A DNA stretch of 33,825 bases from the NCBI RefSeq assembly GCF_000341185.1, contig NZ_ANBH01000152.1, forward strand, positions 1-33,825. The letters are read 5' to 3'. A program made the position numbers and the translations under genes. Origin of the DNA: Nocardiopsis chromatogenes YIM 90109. GTDB taxonomy: Bacteria; Actinomycetota; Actinomycetes; Streptosporangiales; Streptosporangiaceae. Below, piece after piece: positions 14,713 to 23,330 of the stretch. The notes below the pieces were generated by a model. The model did not search any database. It had not been told where the DNA came from and saw only the letters and a list, made by a program, of their open reading frames with translations. Every line of letters begins with the position of its first letter. Positions within the stretch are counted from its first letter, which is position 1.

Positions 14713-16335
14713 TCACGATTTCCCGTGCAGCTCTATCTCGTTGATGCTCCCCCGCCATCCACCGTCGACTTGGGGGATATCAGTGAACCATACGAGCACG
14801 TACCGACCCTTTGCAGGGTCGTCGGGCTCGATGGTGGTCGCACCGGCGGCGCCCGATGCCTCGCCGACGGGCTGCAGGGCGTCGAGCGACTTCTCGTCGC
14901 CGACGCGCAGCTCCAGGTCGCTGCCGCCGGGGCCGACGTCGATGTCGGCGCTGTGCAGTTCGACCGGCCCGCCCATGTCGACGAGCACGCCGATGCCGGA
15001 CTTGAGCTTGCCGAAGTCCTCGCCCTTGTAGGTGGAGGTGCTCCAGTCGGTCGACGGGTCGCCGTCGATGGTCAGCCCGGCTTTGTCAGCGTGGTCGGCG
15101 TCGCCGTCGGTGATGATCTCGGCGCTCTGCGGCTCCAGGGCCGTGATCTGCGCCTCGTCGTCGGAGCCGCCGCCGTCGCCGTCGTCGGTGGTGTTCCCGG
15201 CCTCGGTGCCCTCCTGGCCGGAGCCGTCGTTCATGGCCGAGCCGAAGTGCCAGGCGCCCACGACGACGCCGATGAACACGATCAGGGCGGCGGCGCCCAT
15301 CAGCACCCGGACAAGGTTGCCGCCGCCGGGCGGACGGCCGTCGCCGTCACGGGAGCGGCCTGCGCGGTCCCGGCCGCGGCCGCCGCCGGAGCGGTGCTCG
15401 GTCGAGGGCATCTGCCCGGTGTTGCGGGAGGTGCCGCGCTCGGGCGGGGGAGCCGCGGGTGCGGCGGCGGGGGACACGGGGATGGGCACCAGGCGCGGCA
15501 CGTCGGCCAGCGCCTCGGCCAGCTCCCGGGAGCTGCCCACCGGCCCGGGCCCGACCGGGGCCTGGAAGGCCGAGCGCCCGACCAGCTCGTCGAAGCGCGG
15601 AGGGACACCGTTGGCGACCAGCGCGGGGCGCCGCGGCACCCCGTCGACCAGCGGCGCCGGCGGCAGGTCGACCCGGCCGGGGCCGGGCCAGTGCCCGGTG
15701 AGCGCCGCGTACAGCAGGCGGCCCAGGCCCTGGGCGTCCGCGCGGGCCGGGTGCTCGGCGGCGATGCCGCGCAGCGCGGCGTCCACCCCGATGCCGGTCA
15801 GCTTGACCGCGCCGCCGACGCTCCAGATGAGCTTGTCGGGGGTGAGGTTGAGGTGGAACAGGCCGGTGGCGTTGGCCGTGGCCAGGGTCTCGGCGGCCTC
15901 GGCGACCAGGCCGGCGGCGCGCTCGGGCTCCAGCGGCCCCTGCTTGAGCAGGTCGGTCAGGGACTGGCCGACGACCCACTCCTCGACCACGTAGGGGGTG
16001 GGGCCCGCGTCGTCGGCGTCGAAGACCTGGGTGACACGGGAGTCGGCGATGCGGCTGGTGGCGCGTGCGGCGCGGACGGCGTCCCCGGTTCGCGGGAAGC
16101 CCTCCGTGAAGGTCCACACGGCGACGAGGCGGGCGAGCGTCTCGTCGGTCGCCTTCCAGAAGGAGGCGCCTTCGGTCTGGCTCACCAGTTCGTCAAGGCG
16201 GTAGCGGCCTGCGAGCCGCGCGCCCGGCTCAATGATGGAAGTGCTCATGCCGGGAGTGACGGACACGACGACCGGGGGGCCAGCGGGGCGGGCGCGAGGG
16301 GGCGCCGGGATGCCGTCAGCGCTGGGGCCGGCCAT
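14713..16335 (-). CDS. Membrane pseudokinase with extracellular discoidin-like domain (MviN/MurJ partner)
   Basis: 540 residues. A kinase-like domain (about 40-285) has lost its catalytic residues: the beta-3 lysine is Trp (VAVW, W74), the catalytic loop reads HLNLTPDKL (161-169, no catalytic Asp) and DFG is replaced by GIG (181-183). A charged linker (290-340) leads to one membrane helix (about 343-363), then a Gly/Asp/Thr-rich spacer and an outer domain (400-540; DGDPSTDWSTSTY and a C-terminal strand pattern) resembling discoidin/F5-8-type folds. In Mycobacterium tuberculosis the same pseudokinase and outer domain are fused to the MurJ protein MviN and bind FhaA after phosphorylation; here the module is separate. 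ATG 16248 is an alternative start. Confidence 0.88.
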   Translation of the reverse strand: MAGPSADGIPAPPRARPAGPPVVVSVTPGMSTSIIEPGARLAGRYRLDELVSQTEGASFWKATDETLARLVAVWTFTEGFPRTGDAVRAARATSRIADSRVTQVFDADDAGPTPYVVEEWVVGQSLTDLLKQGPLEPERAAGLVAEAAETLATANATGLFHLNLTPDKLIWSVGGAVKLTGIGVDAALRGIAAEHPARADAQGLGRLLYAALTGHWPGPGRVDLPPAPLVDGVPRRPALVANGVPPRFDELVGRSAFQAPVGPGPVGSSRELAEALADVPRLVPIPVSPAAAPAAPPPERGTSRNTGQMPSTEHRSGGGRGRDRAGRSRDGDGRPPGGGNLVRVLMGAAALIVFIGVVVGAWHFGSAMNDGSGQEGTEAGNTTDDGDGGGSDDEAQITALEPQSAEIITDGDADHADKAGLTIDGDPSTDWSTSTYKGEDFGKLKSGIGVLVDMGGPVELHSADIDVGPGGSDLELRVGDEKSLDALQPVGEASGAAGATTIEPDDPAKGRYVLVWFTDIPQVDGGWRGSINEIELHGKS

Positions 16336-16422
16336 GTCGGCGGTCCCTGACCTCCCTTCGGGCAGCTCGGAGATTCACGGGTGGGGCGGAGGAGAACTGC
16401 TGTTCCATGCTAGGACGCCTGG

Positions 16423-16451
16423 GCGGTGTCCTCGGAGGACAAGTACACCGC
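16423..16451 (-). terminator. Nested hairpin between murJ and the pseudokinase gene
   Basis: GCGGTGT (16423-16429) pairs with ACACCGC (16445-16451), and an overlapping alternative pairing TGTCCTC/GAGGACA (16427-16441) is possible. It lies in the 173-base gap after the murJ stop. It could end or attenuate murJ transcription before the pseudokinase-sigM genes; no T-tract is seen. Confidence 0.4.
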
Positions 16452-16508
16452 ACCTGTGACGCTCGGTCCTCCTTCCAGCGACTACGTACCGTCATCCGGT
16501 CGGGGTGA

Positions 16509-18344
16509 TCAGCGACGGAGTAGGCGGGTTCGTACCATACCGAAGAATGTTGTGACTTCCGTCACCCCCAACCGGGGGGCGATGAGGATGAAGAGCAGGA
16601 TTCCGACGAGGCCGCCGACCAGGACGGCCAGCACGGCGGGCAGGTAGGTGCCGGGCAGCAGCCCGAAGGTGAGGACCATCGCGATCCCGAAGACGGCGCT
16701 GGGCACGGACGCGGCGTACAGCCGAACCAGCGTCCCCATGGTGCGCCGCCCGTCCAGGCCGTTGAGCCTGCGCGCCAGCATGCGCCACGCCAGCACCGAC
16801 CCCACGATGTAGTACGACCCGTAGGCCAGGGGAAGCAGCACCACAATGAGATGCGGCGGGGCGGTGAACAGCACGAGGATCGCCAAGGTCGCGTGGGCCA
16901 GCTCGGCGGGGATCGCGATCAGCGACGGGGTCCGGGTGTCGCCCATCGCGTAGAACACCCGCTGCTGGAGCTGGAACAGGGTGAAGGGCACCAGCATCGC
17001 GGCGAACGCGGTCAGGATCATGCCGACGCTGCGGGCGTCGTCCACCGACATGCTGCCGCGTGCGTACAGCACCACGCAGAAGGGGACCGCGAAGACCACC
17101 ATCGCCACCGAGATCGGCACGATCAGCACCGAGGACAGCCGGAAGCCCAGGGAGAAGTCGCGCCGCACGAGGTCCTTGCGGCCGTCGGCGACGTGCCCGC
17201 TCATCCGCGGGAGCAGGGCGGTGATCACCGAGACCGCGATGATCGCGTAGGGCAGCTGGTAGATGAGCGAGGCGTACTGGTAGGCGGCGTATCCCGCGCC
17301 GGCCGCGGACCCCCCGGCCTCGGCCGCCCGCACCCCGGCCCGGGTGGCCACGTTGACGGTGACGAGCATCCCGGCCTGCACCACGCCGATGTACAGCAGC
17401 ATCCACCCGGCGGTGCGCACCGCCTCGCCCAGGCCCGACCCGCGCAGGTCCAGCCGCGGCCGCCAGCGGAACCCCGCCCGCCACAGCGTCCACACCAGTA
17501 CCGCCATCTGCACGACCTGCGCGGCGGCGGTACCCACGCCCAGGATCGCCAGGTCGGAGCGGGAGATGGTCTCAGGGCTGTTTCCCGGCCCGGCCACCCA
17601 CAGGAACAGCAGCCCGGCCGCGATGATCACCAGGTTGTGCAGGATGGGCGCCCACATGGGGGCGGCGAAGTGGTTGCGCGCGTTCAGCATCGAGCTGGCG
17701 ATACCGCTGGCGCCGATGAAGAAGATCTGCGCGAGCAGGAAGCGCGCCAGGTAGACGGCCACCTCGTGCTGGGCGCCGCTGAAGTCGCCCGCGTACAGCC
17801 GGATCAGCCACTCGGCGGCGAGGATGGCCAGCAGCGAGATGACGAACAGCGCCAGCAGCATGGCGGTGAACAGCCGCTGTTCGGTGGCCGTGCCGCCGTC
17901 GGCGTCGGTCTTGCGCCGCTTGACCAGGAACGGCACGAAGACGCTGGCGAGCAGCCCGCCGATGAGCAGGTCGTAGACGGCGAAGGGGACCGAGTTGGCG
18001 GTCTGGTAGGCGTCGCCGAGCAGCTGGGTGCCCAGCGCCGACGCCAGCACCACGGTGCGCCCGAACCCGGTGAGGCGGGAGACGACGGTGCCCACCGCCA
18101 TGACGGCGCTGGAGCGCATCAGGTCGCCCGGGGCGGCGTGCGCCGCGCCGCCGATCTCGTCGCCCTCCTCGCCGGCGCGGTCCGCGGTGCCCAGGTCGCC
18201 GATGGACGAGGGGTCGCGGTCGGTGGTCAGGCCGGTTTCGGGGGCGCCTTCGGGCTCGTCCCGTTCAAGGGTGTCGAGCACCTCGTCGGGCAGGAGGAGC
18301 CGGTGGTGGTCGGGGTCCTCGCGGTTGGACTGGTCGTTGGCCAC
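16509..18344 (-). CDS. murJ: Lipid II flippase MurJ (MviN family), copy 1
   Basis: 611 residues from GTG 18344. An acidic cytoplasmic N-terminus (about 1-73) precedes the MurJ core, which begins MRSSAVMAVGTVVSRLTGFGRTVVLASALG. The family arginine-rich first helix region, the DAYQTANSVPF segment and about 14 hydrophobic helices are visible; ALLPRMSGHVADGRK is the mid-protein motif. MurJ moves lipid II across the membrane for peptidoglycan synthesis. The protein ends soon after the last helix (GMVRTRLLRR), without the pseudokinase fusion of mycobacterial MviN. It is a diverged tandem paralogue of the next gene; its weak ribosome site and the 387-base gap before it leave its own promoter uncertain. 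Confidence 0.94.
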   Translation of the reverse strand: MANDQSNREDPDHHRLLLPDEVLDTLERDEPEGAPETGLTTDRDPSSIGDLGTADRAGEEGDEIGGAAHAAPGDLMRSSAVMAVGTVVSRLTGFGRTVVLASALGTQLLGDAYQTANSVPFAVYDLLIGGLLASVFVPFLVKRRKTDADGGTATEQRLFTAMLLALFVISLLAILAAEWLIRLYAGDFSGAQHEVAVYLARFLLAQIFFIGASGIASSMLNARNHFAAPMWAPILHNLVIIAAGLLFLWVAGPGNSPETISRSDLAILGVGTAAAQVVQMAVLVWTLWRAGFRWRPRLDLRGSGLGEAVRTAGWMLLYIGVVQAGMLVTVNVATRAGVRAAEAGGSAAGAGYAAYQYASLIYQLPYAIIAVSVITALLPRMSGHVADGRKDLVRRDFSLGFRLSSVLIVPISVAMVVFAVPFCVVLYARGSMSVDDARSVGMILTAFAAMLVPFTLFQLQQRVFYAMGDTRTPSLIAIPAELAHATLAILVLFTAPPHLIVVLLPLAYGSYYIVGSVLAWRMLARRLNGLDGRRTMGTLVRLYAASVPSAVFGIAMVLTFGLLPGTYLPAVLAVLVGGLVGILLFILIAPRLGVTEVTTFFGMVRTRLLRR

Positions 18345-18731
18345 GGGGCTGCAATCTGGTCGGGGAGGGGGTTCCGGTGTCCGGCCGCGCCCGGGGAGGG
18401 GGCGGGGAGGCCCTTCGGCCCGATGGAGGGGAGGCCCCGAGGATACGGGGCCGGGGGCCGGGCCCGCGCCGCGGGGGCCGCCTGCGGCCGGACCCGGTCA
18501 GCGAGCGGCCCGGCCGGGGGCCTTCGGGGCCGACCGGAACGGCTCGGCTCGGGGGCACACGGGGACACCGGGGCGTGCCTCGCGGATCAGGCCCTCCTGG
18601 GGGCGACGCCCGGGAGGGAGCACGCCGCGTCCCTGAGGCTCGACGGCGTGTGCTGACCGCATTCCCCCGCGGGCCTTGCGACGACCGCGCCCGGACGCTG
18701 CCCGCCACCGAAGCGCCCCGGGGGACACCCC
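18345..18731. other. Gap between the two murJ copies
   Basis: These 387 bases have no convincing gene; the open frames through them have no recognisable protein features. A hairpin is at 18592-18618 and a shorter one at 18433-18452 (GGCCCCG with CGGGGCC). A promoter for the downstream murJ copy may lie here but was not identified. Confidence 0.55.
18592..18618 (-). terminator. Hairpin downstream of murJ copy 2, candidate terminator
   Basis: CCCTCC (18592-18597) pairs with GGAGGG (18613-18618), extended by one T-G wobble and three G-C pairs to a 10-base-pair stem with a 7-base loop. It is 114 bases past the murJ copy 2 stop, in the direction of transcription. Confidence 0.45.
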
Positions 18732-20498
18732 TCAGCGGCCCAGCTTGGAGCGCACCAGCCCGACCACGGACCGCAGCTCCTCGATCCGCAGCAGCCGCGC
18801 CGCCGCGAAGAACAGGGCCATGCCCAGCAGCGTGCCCACCAGGGGGGCGCCCAGGTTGGTCGCCAGGCCGTCGCCGAACTGCCGGGTGAACAGCCACAGC
18901 ACGCCCAGGGCGGCCGCGACCGCCGGGACCGCGGCCAGGAACAGCCGCACCAGCGTGTTCAGGATGCGCCGCCCGTCGAGCCCGCCGAGGCGGGCGCTGA
19001 GCACGGCCCCGGCGATGACCAGGCCGGAGACGAAGGAGAGCATGAACCCGGCGGCGACCCCGACCACCACCAGGTTCGGCGGCAGCAGCAGGTACGCGCA
19101 CACGGCCAGGGTCCCGTGCACCGCCACGTTGGCGATGCTGATCATGGCCGGGGTGCGGGTGTCGCTCATCGCGTAGAACACCCGGAGCATGAGCTGGAAG
19201 ACGGTGAAGGGCACCAGGCCCAGCGACATGACGGCCAGCACCACGCCGATGTTGTGCGCGTCGGCCGTCGAGGTGGAGCCGCGGGCGAACACCAGCACCG
19301 ACAGCTGCACCGAGTACACCGCCATCGCCAGCGACAGCGGCACCAGCACCAGCGCCGACACCCGCAGGGTGCGCGAGAAGCCCTCGCGGACCTCGGCCCA
19401 CAGGCCGTCGTGGGCCTGGGCGCTCATCCGCGGCAGCAGCACGGTGATCAGCGAGACCGCGATGATCGCGTAGGGCAGCTGGAAGAGCTGGTAGGCGTAG
19501 TTGTAGGCGGTGAGCCCGGCGCCGACGCCGTAGCCCTCCTGCACGCTCTGGCTGCCCGCCCGGTTGGCGATGTTGGTGGTGATCAGAAAACCGGCCTGGG
19601 TGGTGATGGTGTAGAGGAACATCCACCCGGCGGTGCGCAGCGCCTCGCCCAGGCCCGACCCGCGCAGGTCCAGCCGCGGCCGCCAGCGGAACCCCGCCCG
19701 CCACAGCGAGACCACCAGCGCGACGGTCTGCGCCGCCATCCCGCAGGCGGTCCCCAGGCCCAGCAGGGTGAGTTCGCCCGAGGTGACGTTCTCCGGGGTG
19801 CGGCCGGGCAGCGCGACCCAGATGAAGGCCAGCCCGACCGTGATGATCACCAGGTTGTTCAGGACCGGCGCCCACACCGGCGCGCCGAACCTGTCGCGCG
19901 TGTTGAGCATCGCGCTGATCAGGCCGCTCAGGCCGACGAAGAAGATCTGCGCGAGCAGGAAGCGCGCCAGGTAGACGGCGACGTCCATCTGCGCCCCGTT
20001 GAACCCGCCGGCGTACAGCTCCAGGATCCAGCGCGCGGAGGCGATGGCGGCGGCGGTGACCACCAGCAGCAGCACGACGGCGGCGGTGAACAGCCGGTCC
20101 TCGGTGGCCTTGCCGCCGTCGGCGTCGCCCTTGCGGCGCTTGACCAGGAAGGGGATGATCACGCTCGCCATCAGGCCCTGGATCAGCAGGTCGTTGATGA
20201 TGAACGGGATCGTGTTGGCGGTGTTGTAGGCGTCGCCGAGGAGCTGGGTGCCCAGCGCGGCGGCCAGCACGATGGTGCGGCCGAACCCGGTGATGCGGGA
20301 GGCCATGGTGCCGACCGCCATGACGGCGCTGGAGCGCATGGCCCCGCCCGGGGAGCCGGACGAGCCGGACGAACCGGAGGCGCCGGTGTCGTCGGAGCCG
20401 TTCCCGGAGCCGTCGGGGCCGCCCGGCCCCTCAGGGGGACGCCCGGTGTCGCCGCGTCCCTCGGCGGTGTCCGTTGCCACGGGATCGGTTCCCTTCAC
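18732..20498 (-). CDS. murJ: Lipid II flippase MurJ (MviN family), copy 2
   Basis: 588 residues. A Gly/Asp/Ser-rich cytoplasmic N-terminus (about 1-53) leads into MRSSAVMAVGTMASRITGFGRT, the MurJ core start, and then the usual set of about 14 membrane helices with TANTIPFIINDLL and VLLPRMSAQAHDG motifs. Alignment with copy 1 is collinear, at a constant offset of 2220 bases in the DNA, with near-identical patches among diverged sequence. The GTG at 20498 overlaps the stop of the DUF6049 gene (GTGA), supporting coupled translation; GTG 20480 is an alternative with its own AAGGG. As it follows the DUF6049 gene directly, this copy occupies the position of mycobacterial Rv3910. Confidence 0.94.
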   Translation of the reverse strand: MKGTDPVATDTAEGRGDTGRPPEGPGGPDGSGNGSDDTGASGSSGSSGSPGGAMRSSAVMAVGTMASRITGFGRTIVLAAALGTQLLGDAYNTANTIPFIINDLLIQGLMASVIIPFLVKRRKGDADGGKATEDRLFTAAVVLLLVVTAAAIASARWILELYAGGFNGAQMDVAVYLARFLLAQIFFVGLSGLISAMLNTRDRFGAPVWAPVLNNLVIITVGLAFIWVALPGRTPENVTSGELTLLGLGTACGMAAQTVALVVSLWRAGFRWRPRLDLRGSGLGEALRTAGWMFLYTITTQAGFLITTNIANRAGSQSVQEGYGVGAGLTAYNYAYQLFQLPYAIIAVSLITVLLPRMSAQAHDGLWAEVREGFSRTLRVSALVLVPLSLAMAVYSVQLSVLVFARGSTSTADAHNIGVVLAVMSLGLVPFTVFQLMLRVFYAMSDTRTPAMISIANVAVHGTLAVCAYLLLPPNLVVVGVAAGFMLSFVSGLVIAGAVLSARLGGLDGRRILNTLVRLFLAAVPAVAAALGVLWLFTRQFGDGLATNLGAPLVGTLLGMALFFAAARLLRIEELRSVVGLVRSKLGR

Positions 20499-23104
20499 TG
20501 GTCGCCCTTGCGGTCCGGCCCGCCGTCGGCGGGGGCGTCGTCCGAGGTGCCGGAGGAGGTCCGGGCGTCCTCGTCGTCCTCGTCGGCGTCGGAGGCGTCC
20601 TCCTGTGCGCGCTCCTCGCCGCCGTCCCGTCCGGCCCGCTCGTCCGGTTCCTGCTCGCCCCGGCGGCCCTCGGGCTCCTCGGCGCCGTGGGCGTCCTCCT
20701 GCCCGGCCCGCTCCCCGGCGGCGGCCTCGTCGGCCGCGTCACCGGCCTTTCCGTTGTCCGCCTCGGACGCCTGTTCCCGGGCGGTCCCGTCGTGGGCGGT
20801 GCCCTCGGGCTCCTCGGCGCCCCCGTCGTCCCCGCCGTCGGTCGGCGGGCCGTCCCCGGAGGCCGCGGCGCGCTTGCGCGCCCACTTGCGCAGCACCCGC
20901 GGGGTGAGCGCGACGATCAGCACCAGCGCGCCGAGCCCGCCGATGATCATCGCCTGGTACCCCAGGCCCGACGCGTTGACCGGGGTGATGGTCTCCTCGG
21001 AGGAGATCGGCTCGCCCTGGGTGTTCTGCAGGCTCAGGTACAGCATCGTCCGGCCGTTGATGCGCGCCTCCAGCGGCACGTACACCGTGGTCTTCTGGCC
21101 GGGGCCGATCTCCATCTCGTCCTGGTAGTCGTCGATCTTCATCCGCTCGGGGTTCTCGGAGAACATCGCCAGCTTGATCCGGACCGTCTCGTCATCGCCC
21201 TGCAGGTCGTTGGCGATGATCACGCCGATGGTGCCGGTCTTGCTCGCCAGCGTCACCGGCTCGGTCGGCACGATGCGCACGCTCGCCAGCCCGTTGCGCA
21301 CCGAGGCGCCGATCAGCCCGAGCGAGCGCGCGGCCCGCGCCTCCTCCTCGCGCCAGGCGGCCGACTCGGCGCGCAGCACCGCCGGACCGTACGGGTCGGC
21401 GTCCTCCTCCACCAGGATGCTGTTGAACAGGCGCACGGTGCCGCGGATGTCGTCGACGCGCTCCATGTGCTCCTGGCCGAGGCGGGAGTCGGCGGTGGCG
21501 TCGCCCCCGGCGGGGCCGCGCCGCTCGCTCTCGCCCCCGGGCGGCTCGACGTCGGGCAGCTCGACCGTGCTCAGCCACGGCAGGTCCTCGGAGGCCTCCA
21601 GCACCCCCGAGGCGAACTCCTCACCCGGGTTCCAGGTGGTGGGCGGCATCGCCACCACGGTGCGGTCGTCGCCGGTGTGCTCGCCGCCGATCATCGCGGT
21701 CTCGGCGATGAAGCGCTGCTGCGCCAGCGCGGCCTCACCGGCGGTCCGGCTGGGGCGGCCCAGCGCCTCGGTCAGGCCGGGGTCCATGACGATCCCGGTG
21801 GCCTCGCCGCCGTCCACCTCCAGCGGGGCCGCGGCCGAGGGGGTGTGCTCGACCCACGACCGGGCGGGCATCGCGGTTTCGGACAGCAGGAAGGTTTCGG
21901 CGCCCTGGGCCGCGTAGTAGTCGAGGGTGGCGGTGTCGACCAGGCCGCCGGGGGGCAGCGCGTACGCCGGGTCGGCCTCGAGCCCGAGGGTCCGCAGCAG
22001 CGTCTCGTCGCCCAGCCGCACGGCCGCGTCGAGGTCGTCCTCCAGACCGGCGTCGAGGAGCGCGGACACGTCGGGGTTGGCGTAGGGGGTGGTGATCAGG
22101 GGCGCGTCCTGGAGCGCGTCCGCGGTCCGGTCGAGCCAGACGCGGGCCCCGGGGTCGGCCTCGACGGTGCGCACCGGCAGGGTCTCGCCCTTGCCGGGGA
22201 CGTCGGTCTCCTCCAGGACGTTGTAGGAGCCGGACGCCAGCCGGTCCACGTCGGCCAGCAGGCCCGGGTCGACCGCCCAGGTCACCGGTACGCGGTCCGC
22301 CTCGTCGCCGTCTCCGCCGTCCTCGTCCCCTTCCTCCCCGTCGTCGGCGCTCGCCGAGGGCGACGGCGATACCTCGGACCCCTCCCCGTCGGGGGAGGGG
22401 GTCGCCTCCGCGGACTCCGGGTCCAGGGTCAGGCCGGGGTCCTGCGCCCCCGCCGTGAGCAGGCGGCCGAGCCGACCGTCCGGGCCGACGCTGGCCGCCA
22501 GGTCGGTGCTGAGGAAGGTGTCGTCGTCGGTGCGGCGGGGGTAGTCCATGAGCGGCCACACCCACGCGATGTCGACGGGGGAGGGGGCGCCGCCGGAGCC
22601 CTCGTAGGCGATGAAGGTGCGTACCGTCGCCAGGTGGCCCCCGCCGCCGTCGAGCGCCTCCACCGCGACGGGGTAGGCCCCGAACCCGTCCAGGTCCAGG
22701 TCGGCGGCGTCGGCCTCGATACGGAAACGGGCGCTCTCGCCCGGCTCCAGGGCGCCGTCCACCTCGCTCTTCGGCCCGTAGGCGGGGGTGCGCTGGTCGG
22801 CGGGCCCCTCGGCGGAGGCGAAGTCGCCGAGCCGCGAGCGGTCCTGGAAGGGGTAGCCGGAGTAGCGCAGGCGCACGGACACGCCGTCCAGGGCGGCACC
22901 GGTGGTGTTGGTGACCTCGCCCTCGATCCGGACGGTGCTGTCGGGCTCGACCGCCTCGGGGCCGATCTCCTCGACGACGAGCGGGTCCTGCCCGTCCCGC
23001 TCGGCCGGTGCCGAGGGGGCCTGCGCAGGGTTGAACGCGGCCAGTGACGGGAACAGGACCGCGGTCGTGGCCACGACCGCGCCCAGATGAGCAAATCGAC
23101 GCAC
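20495..23104 (-). CDS. DUF6049 family secreted/membrane-anchored protein
   Basis: 869 residues from GTG 23104. A signal peptide (about 1-28, HLGAVVATTAVLFPSLAAF) is followed by a large outer region (30-710), one membrane helix (about 712-735, YQAMIIGGLGALVLIVALTP), a basic anchor RKWARKR and a cytoplasmic tail of about 130 residues extremely rich in Glu, Asp and Gly. The early outer part (about 40-150) reads like an Ig-type CARDB fold (TVRIEGEVTNTTGAALDGVSV), and a later part (about 600-700) has another beta-rich segment. A Ser/Pro/Asp-rich insert lies at about 240-275. It is the homologue by position of mycobacterial Rv3909, of unproven function, always upstream of murJ, suggesting a role in envelope assembly. 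Confidence 0.85.
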   Translation of the reverse strand: MRRFAHLGAVVATTAVLFPSLAAFNPAQAPSAPAERDGQDPLVVEEIGPEAVEPDSTVRIEGEVTNTTGAALDGVSVRLRYSGYPFQDRSRLGDFASAEGPADQRTPAYGPKSEVDGALEPGESARFRIEADAADLDLDGFGAYPVAVEALDGGGGHLATVRTFIAYEGSGGAPSPVDIAWVWPLMDYPRRTDDDTFLSTDLAASVGPDGRLGRLLTAGAQDPGLTLDPESAEATPSPDGEGSEVSPSPSASADDGEEGDEDGGDGDEADRVPVTWAVDPGLLADVDRLASGSYNVLEETDVPGKGETLPVRTVEADPGARVWLDRTADALQDAPLITTPYANPDVSALLDAGLEDDLDAAVRLGDETLLRTLGLEADPAYALPPGGLVDTATLDYYAAQGAETFLLSETAMPARSWVEHTPSAAAPLEVDGGEATGIVMDPGLTEALGRPSRTAGEAALAQQRFIAETAMIGGEHTGDDRTVVAMPPTTWNPGEEFASGVLEASEDLPWLSTVELPDVEPPGGESERRGPAGGDATADSRLGQEHMERVDDIRGTVRLFNSILVEEDADPYGPAVLRAESAAWREEEARAARSLGLIGASVRNGLASVRIVPTEPVTLASKTGTIGVIIANDLQGDDETVRIKLAMFSENPERMKIDDYQDEMEIGPGQKTTVYVPLEARINGRTMLYLSLQNTQGEPISSEETITPVNASGLGYQAMIIGGLGALVLIVALTPRVLRKWARKRAAASGDGPPTDGGDDGGAEEPEGTAHDGTAREQASEADNGKAGDAADEAAAGERAGQEDAHGAEEPEGRRGEQEPDERAGRDGGEERAQEDASDADEDDEDARTSSGTSDDAPADGGPDRKGDQ

Positions 23105-23315
23105 GCCAGAAGTTTCCAGTCGGGATTGACGGTGGCCAGCGGGGATACCGCGCTTGGTGGACGCCGTGGCCCGTAAGCATGCGCCACCGCGTCGGGGGAA
23201 GCAGAGCGGTCGCGCTATCGGTCCAGACGATACCCCCTCAGGGGGGCCGTCCCGAAGTAATGACCGGGCGCGTGCGCGCGGGGTCCTCCGATTCGCACCA
23301 CCCGGGCGGGCGACC

Positions 23316-23330
23316 TACCCTCTGTTGATG
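23316..23330 (+). promoter_or_regulatory. Candidate -10 element for a leaderless CCA-enzyme transcript
   Basis: TACCCT (23316-23321) fits the actinobacterial TANNNT -10 pattern and lies 8 bases before the GTG at 23330. No Shine-Dalgarno sequence is present before that GTG. Both features fit transcription starting at the start codon itself. No clear -35 was found. Confidence 0.45.

Noticed and set aside
16336-16420. GGAAC word on the minus strand upstream of the pseudokinase gene, as a SigM-type promoter
   Set aside because: The next CGTG-like -10 word is 22 bases away, outside the 16-18 base spacing of ECF promoters.
18498-18728. Small leftward open frame between the two murJ copies
   Set aside because: Arg/Pro/Gly-rich with no ribosome site or homology; a strong hairpin lies within it. 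Treated as non-coding.
16851-21128. Long plus-strand frames (about 600 and 670 codons) opposite the two murJ genes
   Set aside because: Both are His/Gln/Arg-rich mirrors of transmembrane coding sequence; the MurJ proteins on the other strand are unmistakable.
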